This document shows positions 5,890 through 5,905 of a DNA stretch of 5,905 bases, piece after piece (position 1 is the first letter of the stretch; each line of letters starts with the position of its first letter). The notes under the pieces are model-generated. The model was not told where the DNA came from and ran no database searches. It saw only the letters and a list, made by a program, of their open reading frames with translations. A program made the position numbers and the translations under genes. This stretch comes from Candidatus Coatesiibacteriota bacterium (GTDB taxonomy: Bacteria; B130-G9): positions 1 through 5,905 of the forward strand of contig QMNL01000123.1 of assembly GCA_003647755.1 (NCBI GenBank). Reading direction: 5' to 3'.

Positions 5890-5905
5890 AATTCGTTCAC
5901 ATTGG

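Larger units (their letters stand above)
5532..5905. other. Non-coding right flank, operon leader and repeats
   Basis: This stretch is upstream of the minus-strand operon. No gene is supported on either strand. The part next to the peptidase start (5532-5700) is A/T-richer and holds the weak promoter candidate. The distal part holds a GC-rich palindrome (5707-5723), the 13-nt motif shared with the left flank (5739-5751), a T/G-rich stretch (about 5751-5840) without recognisable structure, and hairpin repeat copy C. Confidence 0.6.

Overview
The window is bacterial and looks like a piece of an uncultured, Gram-negative-type genome of intermediate GC (roughly mid-50s percent in the genes, estimated by eye). 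The mix of a secreted multi-domain M14 peptidase, an FHA-GAF sensor protein and intergenic CCGT(A/G)GG hairpin repeats is what I associate with PVC/FCB-like and candidate-phylum genomes. That placement is an inference, because nothing in the window is a phylogenetic marker.

Layout: 1-426 is non-coding and full of hairpins, including two copies (A and B, head to head) of an intergenic hairpin repeat. Positions 427-5531 hold three genes, all on the minus strand and overlapping end to start, so they almost certainly form one operon transcribed from right to left. In order of transcription they are a secreted zinc carboxypeptidase with a long beta-rich C-terminal tail (898 aa), a cytoplasmic FHA-GAF-DHp-HATPase protein (644 aa) and an ADP-ribose-pyrophosphatase-like Nudix hydrolase (about 165 aa). 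Positions 5532-5905 are the non-coding leader. It has a weak promoter candidate, a GC-rich palindrome and a third copy (C) of the hairpin repeat.

The most notable point is in the middle gene. Its kinase-type ATP-binding domain looks intact, but the phosphoacceptor histidine of the H-box is a tyrosine (Y378) and the following glutamate is a glutamine, a natural arrangement resembling Caulobacter DivL. The carboxypeptidase keeps its zinc ligands and general base but has serine where carboxypeptidases A/B have Tyr248. The hairpin repeats show compensatory base changes between copies, which is direct evidence that the folded structure is what is conserved.

How the genes might work together is inference only. 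An exported peptidase, a cytosolic phosphopeptide- and ligand-sensing regulator that probably cannot act as an ordinary histidine kinase, and a nucleotide-sugar/ADP-ribose hydrolase are made in coupled fashion, but no shared pathway can be read from the sequence. No response regulator, Ser/Thr kinase, tRNA, rRNA, CRISPR array, transposase or clear intrinsic terminator was seen.
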